Assembly: GCA_037903355.1 (NCBI GenBank)
Contig: JBAJFE010000018.1
Location: forward strand, 1,054,001 to 1,118,000
Direction: 5' to 3'
Source of the DNA: Trichuris trichiura
Lineage: Eukaryota; Nematoda; Enoplea; Trichinellida; Trichuridae
Length of the DNA stretch: 64,000 bases
Position numbers and translations under genes: made by a program. Below, piece after piece: positions 50,108-61,121 of this stretch (positions within the stretch are counted from its first letter, which is position 1; each line of letters starts with the position of its first letter). The notes below the pieces were generated by a model, which was not told the origin of the DNA, made no database searches, and was given only the letters and a program-made list of their open reading frames with translations.

Positions 50108-52261
50108 TTAAATATTTCCAAAATTATCGGCGCTGAAGTCAAGATTTCCAGCAATGTTCAGCTCGTGACGTATGACTTGATCAATGTCGCATTGAATGTC
50201 CGTGTCGTACATCATGTCCGACAATTCGGACGGCAATTGACCATTAGGATGAAGTTGCTGCTGTTGCTGCTGAGCTGACGGATGGGATAGCGGCGGCGGT
50301 GGCGGAGCGAACGGCAATTCCTGAGCAACGGGTAGCAATGACGAGCTCACTGTGGTTAGGCGATTTTGTTGTTGACGCATTTGTTGGGACGGTTGGGCTT
50401 GCTGCGGACCAATACGTAACATCTGCGATAGATCTTGCATGAGAACCGATCTGACGGAATTTTGGTTCAAAAAACCAACGCTGTTCGATGTACCGGGCTT
50501 CGTCAAGACCTGACGAAGCATACGATTGCTACTTGTAGCCTGCTGGCTTCCGCCGTACAAATCTCTGTACTGCGGCAAATGTTGCTCTGAGGCTTTTGCT
50601 GAGGCGGACTGATATAGAACCGGATTTTTGCCACTCACCAGCGATGATGGCGACAACCCCTGAGCAGAGGTTGAAAAACTGTTGGCGCCCATGTGACGCT
50701 GTGCTTGTTGTTGCTGTTGTTGTTGCTGCTGCTGCTGTGGTTGTTGCTGTTGTTGTTGCTGTTGCGTATTAACTACCAGGTATTTCGCCGGACTAGCATG
50801 CTGCACGTGCGTTGGAACCCCATCGTCTTCTGCCGAAAAGAGAAACGGTTGGGCAGCATTGGAAGGATAAGGCGGCGGCGGCTCGACAAGATTCATCGAG
50901 TGTGACATGCTTTCAACCAATTCCGCCGAATAGGGCTCACCACCGGAGGGACCGTGCATCGATTGCACGTCGTCCACCCAATCTTCAAAATGACTTTCAT
51001 ACTTGGGAGACAAGCAGGCTCCGCCGACCGAGTAGCTTGAAACCGCCGAATTGGAACGATGCCTGAAGTCATTAGCCGGCGACAAAGTGAACGGCATCAT
51101 TGACGATCCTCCACCTCCTGCACCACCGTCTAGAAGATCAGACGATTCGGAGATTGACGGACTAAGGACGCTAATTCCACCGTCTGCCAAAGTTCCACCA
51201 CTCACTGATCGGAGTTGTTCCATCTTCTTGCGGACTCGACCGCGCTTCTTCTCCAACTTTTTCGAAATCTCCATCGAACCGGCCCGACGTCGCGACGATT
51301 TACCGGGTTTTGCGTCCGGGTCGATCACCCACCAAGAAGACTTGCCTGGTCCCTCATTCTGGATACGCATGAAACGGCTGTGCAGCGAAAGGTTGTGTCG
51401 AATAGAGTTCTAAAGCAGAAGAACAGAAAAAATTACTTTTCGTTTGTCGAAAGTCAAAAAAATAGGAATAAGAGGCACAGTTTAAGGGCACATGCAAATC
51501 CACCCGTTAAGTCCGATAATAAATTGCCAAAAGACGAAATTTTAGCCTAGCAAATGAGACAAGCCAACACTGGGATGGACGATGGATGAGCCGCCCACCG
51601 AGCAGCGTAGCCGGTCGGGCGCGCGCGCGCGTAAGTCCACCCGAGAGGAGAAAAGCGAAAACAAGTAAAAGCAGCTCCGAAAAGTGAAAAATGGAATCTT
51701 GGACAAATCGAAATGTGTAGCAATTATTCTCACCTTCCAACCGGCCGAGCTGTTACTGTCACCTTTGTCCCGAAAATATGGCACATTTTTTACCATCCAG
51801 TCGTATATCTGAGATAGCGTTAGCCGCTTTTCGGGTGCGCTCAGGATGGCCTGAGTGATCAAGTCGGCGTATGACAAGTTGCCCCACGCATTGCGTCGAG
51901 ATGAAGTGCGCTTGTTCGTAGCAAAGTCGCCAATGCCGGTAGCGCCCATGGCCGAGGCAAGAACTTCGGCCGAACTATGCACCGGTCCATGATTGACGGC
52001 CAGGTCGTTGGTGGAACCCGAATCACTGACCTCTTCGGGGATCTCCTCATGGATCAGTGGCGAGGTGTGGTGTAAGAAGTCGCCCCTACTGCTCTTCTGC
52101 AGCGGCCACGAATTGCATCGATCGCGCGGTTGCGGATCAAAATCGTCCGAATCGTGAACCGGGACGCTGACGTTACACGTAACTTTATTCTTCGCAAAGG
52201 GCTCAATGGTCATGCCGGGTCGGAGCATTTCACTTCTACCGGCCTGCGATGAGGACGACAT
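50108..52261 (-). CDS. daf-16: FOXO forkhead transcription factor (DAF-16), complete
   Basis: Nuclear transcription factor at the end of insulin/IGF-PI3K-Akt signalling. Two exons, 52261-51734 and 51409-50108, split by a 324-bp phase-0 intron inside the forkhead domain; 609 residues. Forkhead domain about 125-217: [43 protein letters not shown] then [32 protein letters not shown]. Both diagnostic Akt sites are present: RDRCNSWPL (Ser51) and [10 protein letters not shown] (Ser221). The third vertebrate-type site was not identified. A poly-Q block of about 20 residues interrupted by a Pro lies near 50702-50766. The C-terminus carries the FOXO activation motif ([20 protein letters not shown] then [10 protein letters not shown]). 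ATG at 52261 chosen because it gives a typical FOXO N-terminus. Alternative upstream promoters, as in C. elegans, cannot be judged. Confidence 0.97.
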
Positions 52262-54212
52262 GACATAGCAAGCAATTTCTCAAAGCGCCCGGGCAAGTTT
52301 CAGCGAACGCGCGGCACACCGCATCTCGGAGAGCAAAGAAAAGTCTGCAAAAAGGCAAAAGCGCAATTCGTCGAACCTACTGCAAAACGGAACGGCAAAA
52401 GTGCAACGCGACGAGCGCGAACGACCGACGCCAAGGCGTTCCAAACTTCCTCCTTTCGCACCCACGTACAGCGCGATTCGCAACGCTACAGACTTCTAGG
52501 CATCGAACGGTGATGATGTAAACAGGCAAGGTTTCAACGAACCTGAGCATCGTTTCCACGGAAAAGAGTTTCGACTGGCGCTTACTCGCTCATCGCCTTA
52601 ACGAAGCGGAAATATATTTTAATCGTAATAAAAAGCGTTTCCAAATTTTTTCGTTCCCATAAAGTGACAAAATTTTGGACGAATTTTAACATGTCACCCG
52701 GAGCCCAAGATGTCGCTTGTTTTCCGTTGTTCAACGAATGACAGGAAAGAAAAAAAAACTAGTCAACTTTGCCAAAGCGTATTTACAAGTTAAGCAAGCG
52801 GTTGGCGACCAGTAAGCGACAATTTAAATTTCGCCTATTTAATGAGCTTTGCTTCTTCGCGCCCGCTGGAACGCTGAGAAAATAATGCAAGGCAAATTAG
52901 CGCATTTTTACAAGGGCATCGGTTTGCGTAAGCTAGCGCCATTTCCAACTTCCACACCGACGGTCGCCGGAGCGTCACGCGAAGAAGACGGCAATCGGAC
53001 CGGCTGACATTGTGTTGACTTTAAAATTTTTTACCTTTTGCGTTCGCTGAAAGCATTAATGAAGCTCGCGAGCGCGTGAATATACACAAAATGCAGTTTT
53101 AGAATATGAAAAGCAGGTGCGTTAAGTTTCGCAAGGTCAGACCTCCTACAGCGACTGTGGCTGGGAAATAAACATCAGTCAAAGGGGTCAAACAGCCAAT
53201 GTTTATTATGCTAAAAGTCGGTGCTCAACTTTAGCGTTTCAATGAAAGAAGCCACCTCAGGCGAGTTGCCGCCGTTTCGAAACCACTGAGTCGCAGCCTA
53301 CCAATGGATTGCATTGCGGGATCAACTGCAAGTATATTACTTCATTTTTAAAACTGCTTGCCATTTGGAGTTCACTAGACTTAACGCTACGCCATTTCAG
53401 TGTCAAATGAGTATTCGAAGTTGCTTTTAGTTACTAATTAGCAAATTATTCTCTTTTCCAAATTAGAGTTGGCTGATTTCACTGTTCTTTAATTACACGT
53501 ACTTGCGGACACCCATTCTAGACTTAATCAATTCTATCTTCTAAATAATAATAATAGTTTTGTTATTTTACTTCCGTCTGTAGCCTCGTACCTGAGAATA
53601 CTTTAATTTCTCGTTCGTTTGTAGAAATTAAATTGGCTCAAAAGGTCTAGCGGGAAAGGCGCTAGCTAGTTAATCTCTAAAAAAAGTGATTCAAAATTTG
53701 CAAAATTAAAAGAAACGGCTGCCTACACGCCGGGTCCACCGATTATCAAACTTTCATGCCAATAGATGCATGAAATTCCGTCGAAATAAACTGTTTTTCT
53801 CGCATGTTTTGTGTTAGTAATGCTACCCGCCTAAAGTTCTTTGCATTTTAATTCCATTTCCTTCGGAAAAAGTGAACAGTAATATTTGTGCTTACTAACA
53901 ATTAAACAGTTGATTACGTTTACAATAACTATCACGAAATGACGTGCAGCCTATAGAAAAAATTTGTGATTTTTTGAAATCAGTTTCTCTTCTCCTTTCC
54001 TGTACAGTTGTAGGAACTTCCCTTCGCAATGACTGCTTACGCTACACCTCTTTTACGGAGTTATACGTTGAGTGAGGGAAACGTAAGGGCATCAGGATTG
54101 GTTGCGCTCGTGCGAATCTTATTGCGCTTTTCTTTTCGACATACTTCAGTGATTACTGAATGCTTCGTTCTTTTCTTCGATGCATTCGACACTCCTCGCT
54201 TTTGAATAAGCG

Positions 54213-54281
54213 AACCAAGGCATTTTATCCCAAAAAAGGCAGCGACCGATGCTGCCTTTTTTGGGATAAAATGCCTTGGTT
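54213..54281. repeat. Perfect 31-bp hairpin with 7-nt loop
   Basis: The left arm 54213-54243 (AACCAAGGCATTTTATCCCA...) is exactly complementary to 54251-54281; the loop is GACCGAT. The 69-nt size fits a short hairpin RNA precursor, a snap-back insertion or a MITE remnant. Confidence 0.9.
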
Positions 54282-54715
54282 TCCGTTTTTTATGTCTTCC
54301 ATATAGCTTAGCGTTAATGCGCATACAGAACAAATGTTGGAGGGAAATACGGCCGAAACTTGTTGAACGTAGATTCTTATAATCCTAGAAAAGGTTATTG
54401 TTAATTCTTTTCAGGATTAAAGCTTCAACGTTTAACAGGTTTCCACTGGATTTCTTTCCGACGCGGAATTTAAATTAATCAAAATGAATTTATTGCTTTT
54501 GACCAGTGTTGTGAGAAGCTGCTTTACTTGTAAGTAAACGGGTCGGTAGTAGCATTCCTTTACGTATAGCAACGCTTGATTACACGCTATTAACGTGAAA
54601 GCCCTACAAACCAGACATAATCCTTTCTTGCTAAGCAAAAGTAAGCTCTGCTTTCCTTGCATAGATATAGGTCGTTCCTGTCAACTTTAAATTATTTCGG
54701 ATCTTGTCTCTTGGA

Positions 54716-54950
54716 CGCCTCATATTCTGAGAAGTGCAGGTTCCTTTCTGGCAAGCATGCTCTTAACTTGTTGTACCTTTACTAGAGAGCATGCCAGTTA
54801 CTCTTTTTTGCGCTTACTCAAATCTAAGTCGAGACATAAGCTTTATGTTTAGGCTTAAACTTAGGTAAGGGCAGAACAAGTTGGACGGCAAAGTCACAGT
54901 ATGACAGTCGGACGCCTGGGAGACGATTATCAGAATATTTCAAGTTTGGT
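54716..54950. repeat. Dispersed repeat copy (partner at 58965-59190)
   Basis: It shares with 58965-59190 the ordered blocks GCAGGTTC(C/T)TTTCTG, CAAGCATGC, TATGTTTAGGC, AAGGGCAGAACA(A/G)GTTGG, and then CAGTATGACA. The GGCTTA...TAAGGGCAG part also resembles the repeats near 0.2, 4.65 and 5.25 kb. Confidence 0.7.
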
Positions 54951-57232
54951 CTTCTGAAGCGCAAATTTGTTATTCGAGCAGTTTATGTAAGCAAAACTGC
55001 TTTTTCTCAAACATGTCTACCGCTCAAGTGCAGAAACATTATTACTGAGCACTACACCTACGCTAATCGACTTTCTTTCATGAACATTCATATTACTTGA
55101 CTTTCGTGGCTACTGTCGTTAAAGCTTATTTAAATTTCGCGTTCACGCAGAAGAATGCGGTCAATTCCTGTAGGAGCAGTTAAAGAAATTCAGGTTCAAC
55201 ATTCCATGTCCAGCGTGACATTTTTGTTGTTAGCCTGCGGAGGCGACAGTATTCAAAGTTAAGCATCTTTTCCTTTGATTCCAAGCCACAGCGACTATGA
55301 ATTAACAGTCGTACAAATTCTATTTTGCTCATGAACTCCAAGTCAGCATTAATTCATGAAAGTGCATCTGATTCATTAATCTTCTTTTTTAAATAAGTTG
55401 TACGAGCGATAATTCCAGCGGTATCAATGATAGTAGAATTTTTAAAATTGCTTGCTCACTCTTTAGGCGAATGGAATAAGCAAATTCAAGGCGGATGAAC
55501 TGCACTCCTTTTCAGGACATGATCAAAAGCCCTTCCCCTCATTAGAAGTTAAGAAGCTTCATCTGATCAAGCAGTTTCATCAAATGGGCCGTAAACAACT
55601 TATTAGTACCGATAATTCGTAAATCTCTATCAGGTATCTATCTACTGCGTTTGCCATGCATTTGTTGTATTGCGTAAGTCAGTGAATGTAATTTTTAATA
55701 GTCCGACATTCAGTTTCCTTCCATTCGATTGGGTTGTTAACAATTTTCCTCACCCTTATCTAAGTTAATTATTTTTGATCACTGGCTGTTGTGTTGCGCT
55801 GCGAGTTACGGGAATAGTGCTAATACTTTTGTTAACCTGCGGCTGAACACGGAAAAATGTGCGACCAAAGAAATGGAGCATTACCACCAGATGGTCTGTC
55901 GAAAAGGCATTTTTCTTGCTTTCTTCGACATGCAAAGCTATCATGGCGTTGAATAATTAAAATAGATTGGACTTTTTCATGATGAAGGAAGGAAGTTGAA
56001 ATATGTTTTAACGTTGAAAGGCATTCTTGTAATTCAATGCTAATCAAAGTTGTTTTCATTTGAAGCGTGTTATTTTTCACAGCAAAAATATTATTCATAT
56101 GTCCTAGACGAACAGCTGATATTTAAGTATTGATCAAAACGGTAACGTTACACGACAGGACGAGCAATGTAAGGTTAAATTCCTAAGGCACCATGAGCCT
56201 ATTGAGCGTGTTATCGCGTCACCTGTAATTTGCAGCAGCATCAGTACTGCCAAGATTAATGGACTGCAATTGTTACCTTTGGCAATTGGAGTTGAAAGTG
56301 TACTTTGTTTTGCTAGCGCGTAAACCTGTTCCGAAAGAATCTTTGATAATCAATTATCATCCCTCGTTTTGGAACAGCTGCGATTGATGGTTAAGTCAAG
56401 AAGCAGAATACACTGGTCTGTAACGAGTGCATTCCCCAGCATTCACATCATAGAAACAATCAAAGCTTCATAGCGGACTTCAGTTTCCATTGCAATGCGA
56501 CTGAGGCTTAACCTAAAACTATGTTACGATTCTAGTCGAGCAAGAATTGCTATTCAAAAATACAGTAGTTACCTGACGGAATGACAAAGGCATAGTTTTT
56601 GTTTTCTAGGACTAAGGTCGCTTTCTTGGAATGACAAGGCAAGTTAGAGTCAATGTTGTATACTAATTTCAACCATATACGCGCATTGATATATAAAGCA
56701 ACAGGTTGATTGCCCACATCCATCTACGGAGTGATAAATTTCCATGTACGGAAACATAAAGTGGCTACGCGCTATTCTCGAAAAACGGGTCTGTAAAACA
56801 GTATGCAGCCGATAAGTTTCATGATCATAGAATCGTGAGTTCCATCAGCATAAGAGGTATCTTTGCTTCCGTTCAGTTCGTGGTTCATATAACCGAGCTA
56901 TACAAAGGTGATTCGCGTTTGTTCATAAAATGAGCAGGAAAGCGACAGTTCCTGCAGCGGTCTGATTGCTATAAGCCTCACTTTTTCAATTTTTATCGAG
57001 TTCTTTGCTAATCGGTGACCCAAGTAACTACTATTGATAGACGATGCTTGCTTTTTCCCAATTGGAGAAAAATAAATTCTTGCAGGCGTCATGGAGCTGT
57101 TTTAAGAGTACTGATACTCATTTATTTTAATCTGTGGTAATAATGTTTCGACTGACGAACTCAAGTACGTTCAACAATATGGAGAAGGCGATTCGATTTT
57201 ACTACTAAGGCAATTAATTCAGTTTAACCAGT

Positions 57233-57370
57233 GCCCCGGTTTGTAATGCACCGCTATATGATCTGAAGTTCCATGCGAACGTAGTGGGTTCAAACCCCAC
57301 CCGGGGCGTTGCTTTTATTTTGTTTTTCATGGAACTCCTGTTCCATATTTTAGCTGTATGTATATATGGA
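57233..57370 (+). mobile_element. tRNA-derived SINE, copy 1
   Basis: The head is 57233-57307. Acceptor-like arms GCCCCGG and CCGGGGC pair fully. The T-arm GTGGG-TTCAAAC-CCCAC contains a good B box (GGTTCAAACCC). The D and anticodon arms do not fold properly. The T-rich tail TTTTATTTTGTTTTTC is shared with the other copies. Confidence 0.6.
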
Positions 57371-58439
57371 ATGTCAATATAAGCTTTGGTTTCGTTTCTT
57401 CGGATACATTTTCGATTGCACTTTCACTTAAGGCTAATATATACAGCCAAGTAAAATCAAACAGTTTACTGTCGTTCCTGAATTAAATCAGTTAGATCTG
57501 AAGCGTTTTGAAAACCATATGTTCTTCAGTACGGTAAAAACTCGATTATCGGAATTCTGCCAGGAGAGAAGTCGACTTACAGTACAACTAACCATGTTCA
57601 AGTTGCAAGTCTATTGCTTCTAAAAAGGATAAGCTTAGTTTTCTTAATACATAGCTTTCAACCTAGCATGGCTTTTACAATTACGTAAACCGCTCTCGGA
57701 GCAAATTACTTTTGCTTTAGTAGTATTCTCTGTACCCTAGTAATGTACAATAATCGGTCGTGCGAGCAACAGCGCTGTGTCCCAAACAGTTGCCACCTGA
57801 ACTTTGCTAGTTCGTTGCATCGTTTTCTCGGTTTCGTGCGTAAACTACTAGGGTATTGGTATCACCTATTTCTTCGCTGGTTCATAGTGATTAGAGATTT
57901 TTTGAAAATTAATTTGAGCTTTTGTTGTATTCATATGGTTTAAATACACCTGAGCTGATTGACTCATGAGTCGCTGTTCAAGCAGTATAGCTTAGAATGC
58001 TCACACAGACTAAGCAAAGCCGATAAGCAAATAAAGCCTCGATTATCGGAATTTTTCATTATTAGAACTGCGCTTTGCAACAGTGGTTTCCGATAATCGA
58101 GTTTCCACTGCAGTTATTGAAGGAAGGAAAATAAAATTTGATTTCTTAATTTCTCTTTCATATCAAGTAATTGGAGACTCCAGATAGCTGTAAGCTTTAC
58201 TTCTGTCGATTTTTACCTGTTATACTTTAATTAGTCACCAATAGCTCCATTATTTATGGTTACCACTTGTTTTTTCCCGATTGCGGAAAACACAACACCT
58301 CAATGAGTTATGGAACTGTTTTGAGAATACTGATGCTTTTAAATTTTAATCTTCTGTGAAAATTTTTTGACTGATTAATTCGCCTACGTGCAACAAAGTT
58401 AGAGAAAGAAGATAAAATCTTTTCAGTTTTGCTAGTAAG

Positions 58440-58590
58440 GTGGTGTCAGAAATCGACCACCTGCTTTTTACCGAGATTCGTTTCAGATGTCGCAATCTGA
58501 GCATAGTGGGTTCGAATCCCACCCGGTTGTTGCGTTTATTTTGTTTTTCTACCAACTCTTACTTAATATTTGAGCTGTATGCACGTATGG
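58440..58590 (+). mobile_element. tRNA-derived SINE, copy 2
   Basis: The T-arm GTGGG-TTCGAAT-CCCAC (B box) is intact and a CAGAT/ATCTG hairpin lies at 58484-58499 upstream of it. The 5' acceptor arm has decayed and cannot pair with CCGGTTG. The tail TTTATTTTGTTTTTC and then GAGCTGTATG is shared with copy 1. Confidence 0.55.
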
Positions 58591-58964
58591 CAAAGCATTA
58601 TGAGCTTTGCTTTCGTTTTTCCAAATGAACTTTGAATCGTCCCCTTGCCTAAGGCTGACTTGTGCAGTACAAATAGTTAACATCGCAACTTGTCCAAATT
58701 GACACAGTTTGGGGCACCAATGTTGATTTCTTCTTGCTTCGCCGTAGAGTACGCGATGAACTGGTCCAGCATGGTCGAAAGCGTTATAAAGGCAACGGTT
58801 CTTATTGTTGAAGCCATTGGCTAATGAAGCCTAACTTCCTTTCACTTTGAATTGGCATTTGACACTTGTAAACAACCTATTTGTGTTATTCATAAGCGAA
58901 GACTTGATCCGCCATGACAATCGTATTTCGCTGGTTCTTGCCGGTTATGGACGTGCCGTTTATG

Positions 58965-59190
58965 AAACGCAGGTTCTTTTCTGCCAAGCATGCAGGCATC
59001 CTGTTCCGCCTTTACTTACAAGCATCCTGGCTATGCTCCTCTACCTTTACCTAAACCTAAGACAAAATATAAGGCCTATGTTTAGGCCTATCCTTACGTA
59101 AGGGCAGAACAGGTTGGTCAGCAAAATTACAGTATGACAAGGGGGCGCATAGCCGGCCAAGCCTTTTCGCTAAAGGAGTATTGAAAATAT
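58965..59190. repeat. Dispersed repeat copy (partner at 54716-54950)
   Basis: Second copy of the family, with an internal inverted pair (CTTTACCTAAACCTAAG against TTTAGGCCTATCCTTACG) not clearly kept in the first copy. Divergence from the partner is moderate. Confidence 0.65.
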
Positions 59191-60087
59191 CTGGAGAATT
59201 ATTAGCATTTCGAGTATGCTCAACTTATTTCTAGTACGCTTAGACTGCCAGCACAAAAACGGCGGGCCCTAGTGATACTCAGGTCTTTGTTAACTTACCC
59301 TTAACGGAGCTGTTCAAGGATACTTCTATGAACATGTTATCAATGGCATTGTTGCAACCAGATTTCGCACGTACCGTAAGTTACCATTGCCATCCGGTCA
59401 CTTTGCCATCGGAAAACGTTATTTCAGTGATCTTTTGCGCTTTCTTGAAAAACACGTTTATCTTCGATGATGTACACGCTTACTGCCGTCTACGCGGTTT
59501 CTCTGTATCCGAAAACGATGGAAAGTTCATGCGAGTGCCGAACGAGCGCAGGTAAGTACGCGTCCGAATCTATCGGGTTGTTCAAACTTGCGCAATCTAT
59601 ATTGTATTTTCTCCGACTCATCTCCTTTCGTCTGATATCAACGTTATTTCCGCTAAAATCTTCTCGAACTATTCCTAACGTTCTCGCGCGTTATTAGAGC
59701 GTCGACTTTTTATACGTCCTTTTCGCAGTCCATCCAGTTATCTAAGTCGTTACCGAGCGGGAGCAAGCTTCCTTTTAAGCACGTTTACAGCCGGCGGTGC
59801 GACTTCGGACACGTCAAAGGTCTACGTTTTACTTTTCTTCGTTTTAATCCCTTTCTGTGTGCAACTGGTCGATCTGAACGTTTAGTTGCTGCTTAATCCT
59901 GAACGGTTGAACCGCGTGACTTCATGTACGAGTCCTGCTGTTGGTTAAGAACACATGACATCTTTTAGCTTTCTTTTTGGTGATAGTCTTTTGTGTTAAT
60001 ATTTTTCCATACTTGTAGAGACAGGTGTTAAATGTTCTGACGCATTCTCTTCTTTATGCATAAAGCTATTGCTTCATGTATGCCACT

Positions 60088-60220
60088 GCCTCGGTTGTAG
60101 AGCTGCTATGGCGTCAAATCTCAAATAACTTATATCGTGGGTTCGAGCCCCACCCGAGGCTTTTTTTTCTGTTCTACTTTAAGTTTGCCGTTCACATTTA
60201 AGCTGCAGGTGCAGAAAAAC
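60088..60220 (+). mobile_element. tRNA-derived SINE or tRNA pseudogene, copy 3
   Basis: The head 60088-60160 is 73 nt: GCCTCGG pairs perfectly with CCGAGGC and GTGGG-TTCGAGC-CCCAC makes a perfect T-arm. The A-box-like TTGTAGAGCTGC is recognisable. A run of T follows at once, a typical Pol III terminator. The D and anticodon arms do not fold, so it is not a normal tRNA. The tail (TTTAAGCTGCAGGTGCAG) resembles the other copies. Confidence 0.55.
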
Positions 60221-61004
60221 TCATAGTACGATTTTGCTTTAGTACAGGCCGGACTCGTTGTGTACGTGTTTTTACGTCTAGGAAAGCGGGAAGATGACGT
60301 CACCTTCGTTAGCGAGTATTCATAGGTAAATGAACTGCTGGCCACTGATGCCATGCCGTAGGGGAGTAGCAAGCCAAAGATTGTATGTAACATCGTTTTT
60401 CAAGTTCAGCCCAACTAGCGGTCGGTCCCATTATCCAGAGTACATATTACAAGACCCTTCTGTCACTCTGCGTTAGTCTTGAGGAACCCAACCGGGTTTT
60501 ACAACCTTCTCATTTTTCTCCCACCTTATACGTCCGCGGCACTTCAGCTTTGCCTTTCTGACCATGCCTGATTACAGGAAGAAGCGTTACTCATGCTTAG
60601 TGCAGCCTGTATGCTTCGTCGATTTGCCTTCGTGTTTTTCTTCCTCCTTTAGTCATAACGCGTCTCATGAACCCAAATGACTTTTCCAATGCCTTCAGTC
60701 GTTCGTTTACTTCCACAAAATGCGCGACAGTCAGTGGCACTGAACAACAGGGATGCGAATTCGAGGTAGTTTGATAGCGTTCTCGTTAGATTTCGCGAAC
60801 GACGTGGGAAAATTTTGGAAAGGAGGATTGAGATACTTTAAGTTAAAGACTATCTTTCGAAAGACAGGATGTCTTTTAACAGGCTTGAACAGTTTCATAG
60901 TAGATCTTCAGATTCACGGGTTTGGCCTGTTGGATGTATCTGTAAGTAAACTTCAAAGTGCCCTACCAACGGATGGATGAGCAAATTGTAAGAGAAAATA
61001 CAGA
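60221..61004. other. Flank between SINE copy 3 and the Penelope-like element
   Basis: No supported gene. It may include part of the 3' terminal sequence of the element on the minus strand; the boundary cannot be fixed without a second copy. Confidence 0.4.
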
Positions 61005-61062
61005 ACAAATCGAATACCGTACGTTTCGGAACTGCTCGTGTTCCGTCGTCAGCAGTGTTGGG
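61005..61062 (-). ncRNA. Hammerhead-ribozyme-like motif of the Penelope-like element
   Basis: On the minus strand: ACTG, CTGACGA, C, a GGAAC/GTTCC stem with a seven-base loop, GAAA, C-GTA, then CGGT. Stem I (ACTG/CGGT), stem II, a two-bp stem III (AC/GT) and a GUA cleavage triplet can all be drawn. Hammerheads with minimal stem III are established in Penelope-like elements. The extra C before stem II is unusual against the textbook core. Position is about 60 bases beyond the stop of the element's open frame. Confidence 0.6.
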
Positions 61063-61121
61063 GAGAAGGTGTTTATTCTGTAAGTGGGTTTATATAGCGC
61101 ATGGGTACAATGGGTGTTTGA

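Larger units (their letters stand above)
52262..57232. other. Gene-free region upstream of FOXO
   Basis: The first kilobase is the probable FOXO promoter and 5' UTR. Beyond that no exon is supported. A perfect hairpin (54213-54281) and a dispersed repeat (54716-54950) are listed separately. Confidence 0.5.
57040..58680. repeat. Diverged direct duplication (offset about 1.2 kb) carrying SINE copies
   Basis: Blocks at about 57040-57480 and 58240-58680 align in order. Both have CTT(G)CTTTTTCCC(A/G)ATTG, then GAGCTGTTTTAAGA or GAACTGTTTTGAGA, then TACTGAT(A/G)CT, then a tRNA-like head. After it come TTTATTTTGTTTTTC, AGCTGTATG, CTTTC or TTTCGTTT, and AAGGCT. Identity is moderate. Confidence 0.65.

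Noticed and set aside
58346..58555. Minus-strand open frame containing R-V-G-F-E-P-T-M, and a similar one at 60130-60393
   Set aside because: This peptide is the familiar antisense reading of a tRNA T-arm; both frames lie over the SINE heads and are not genes.
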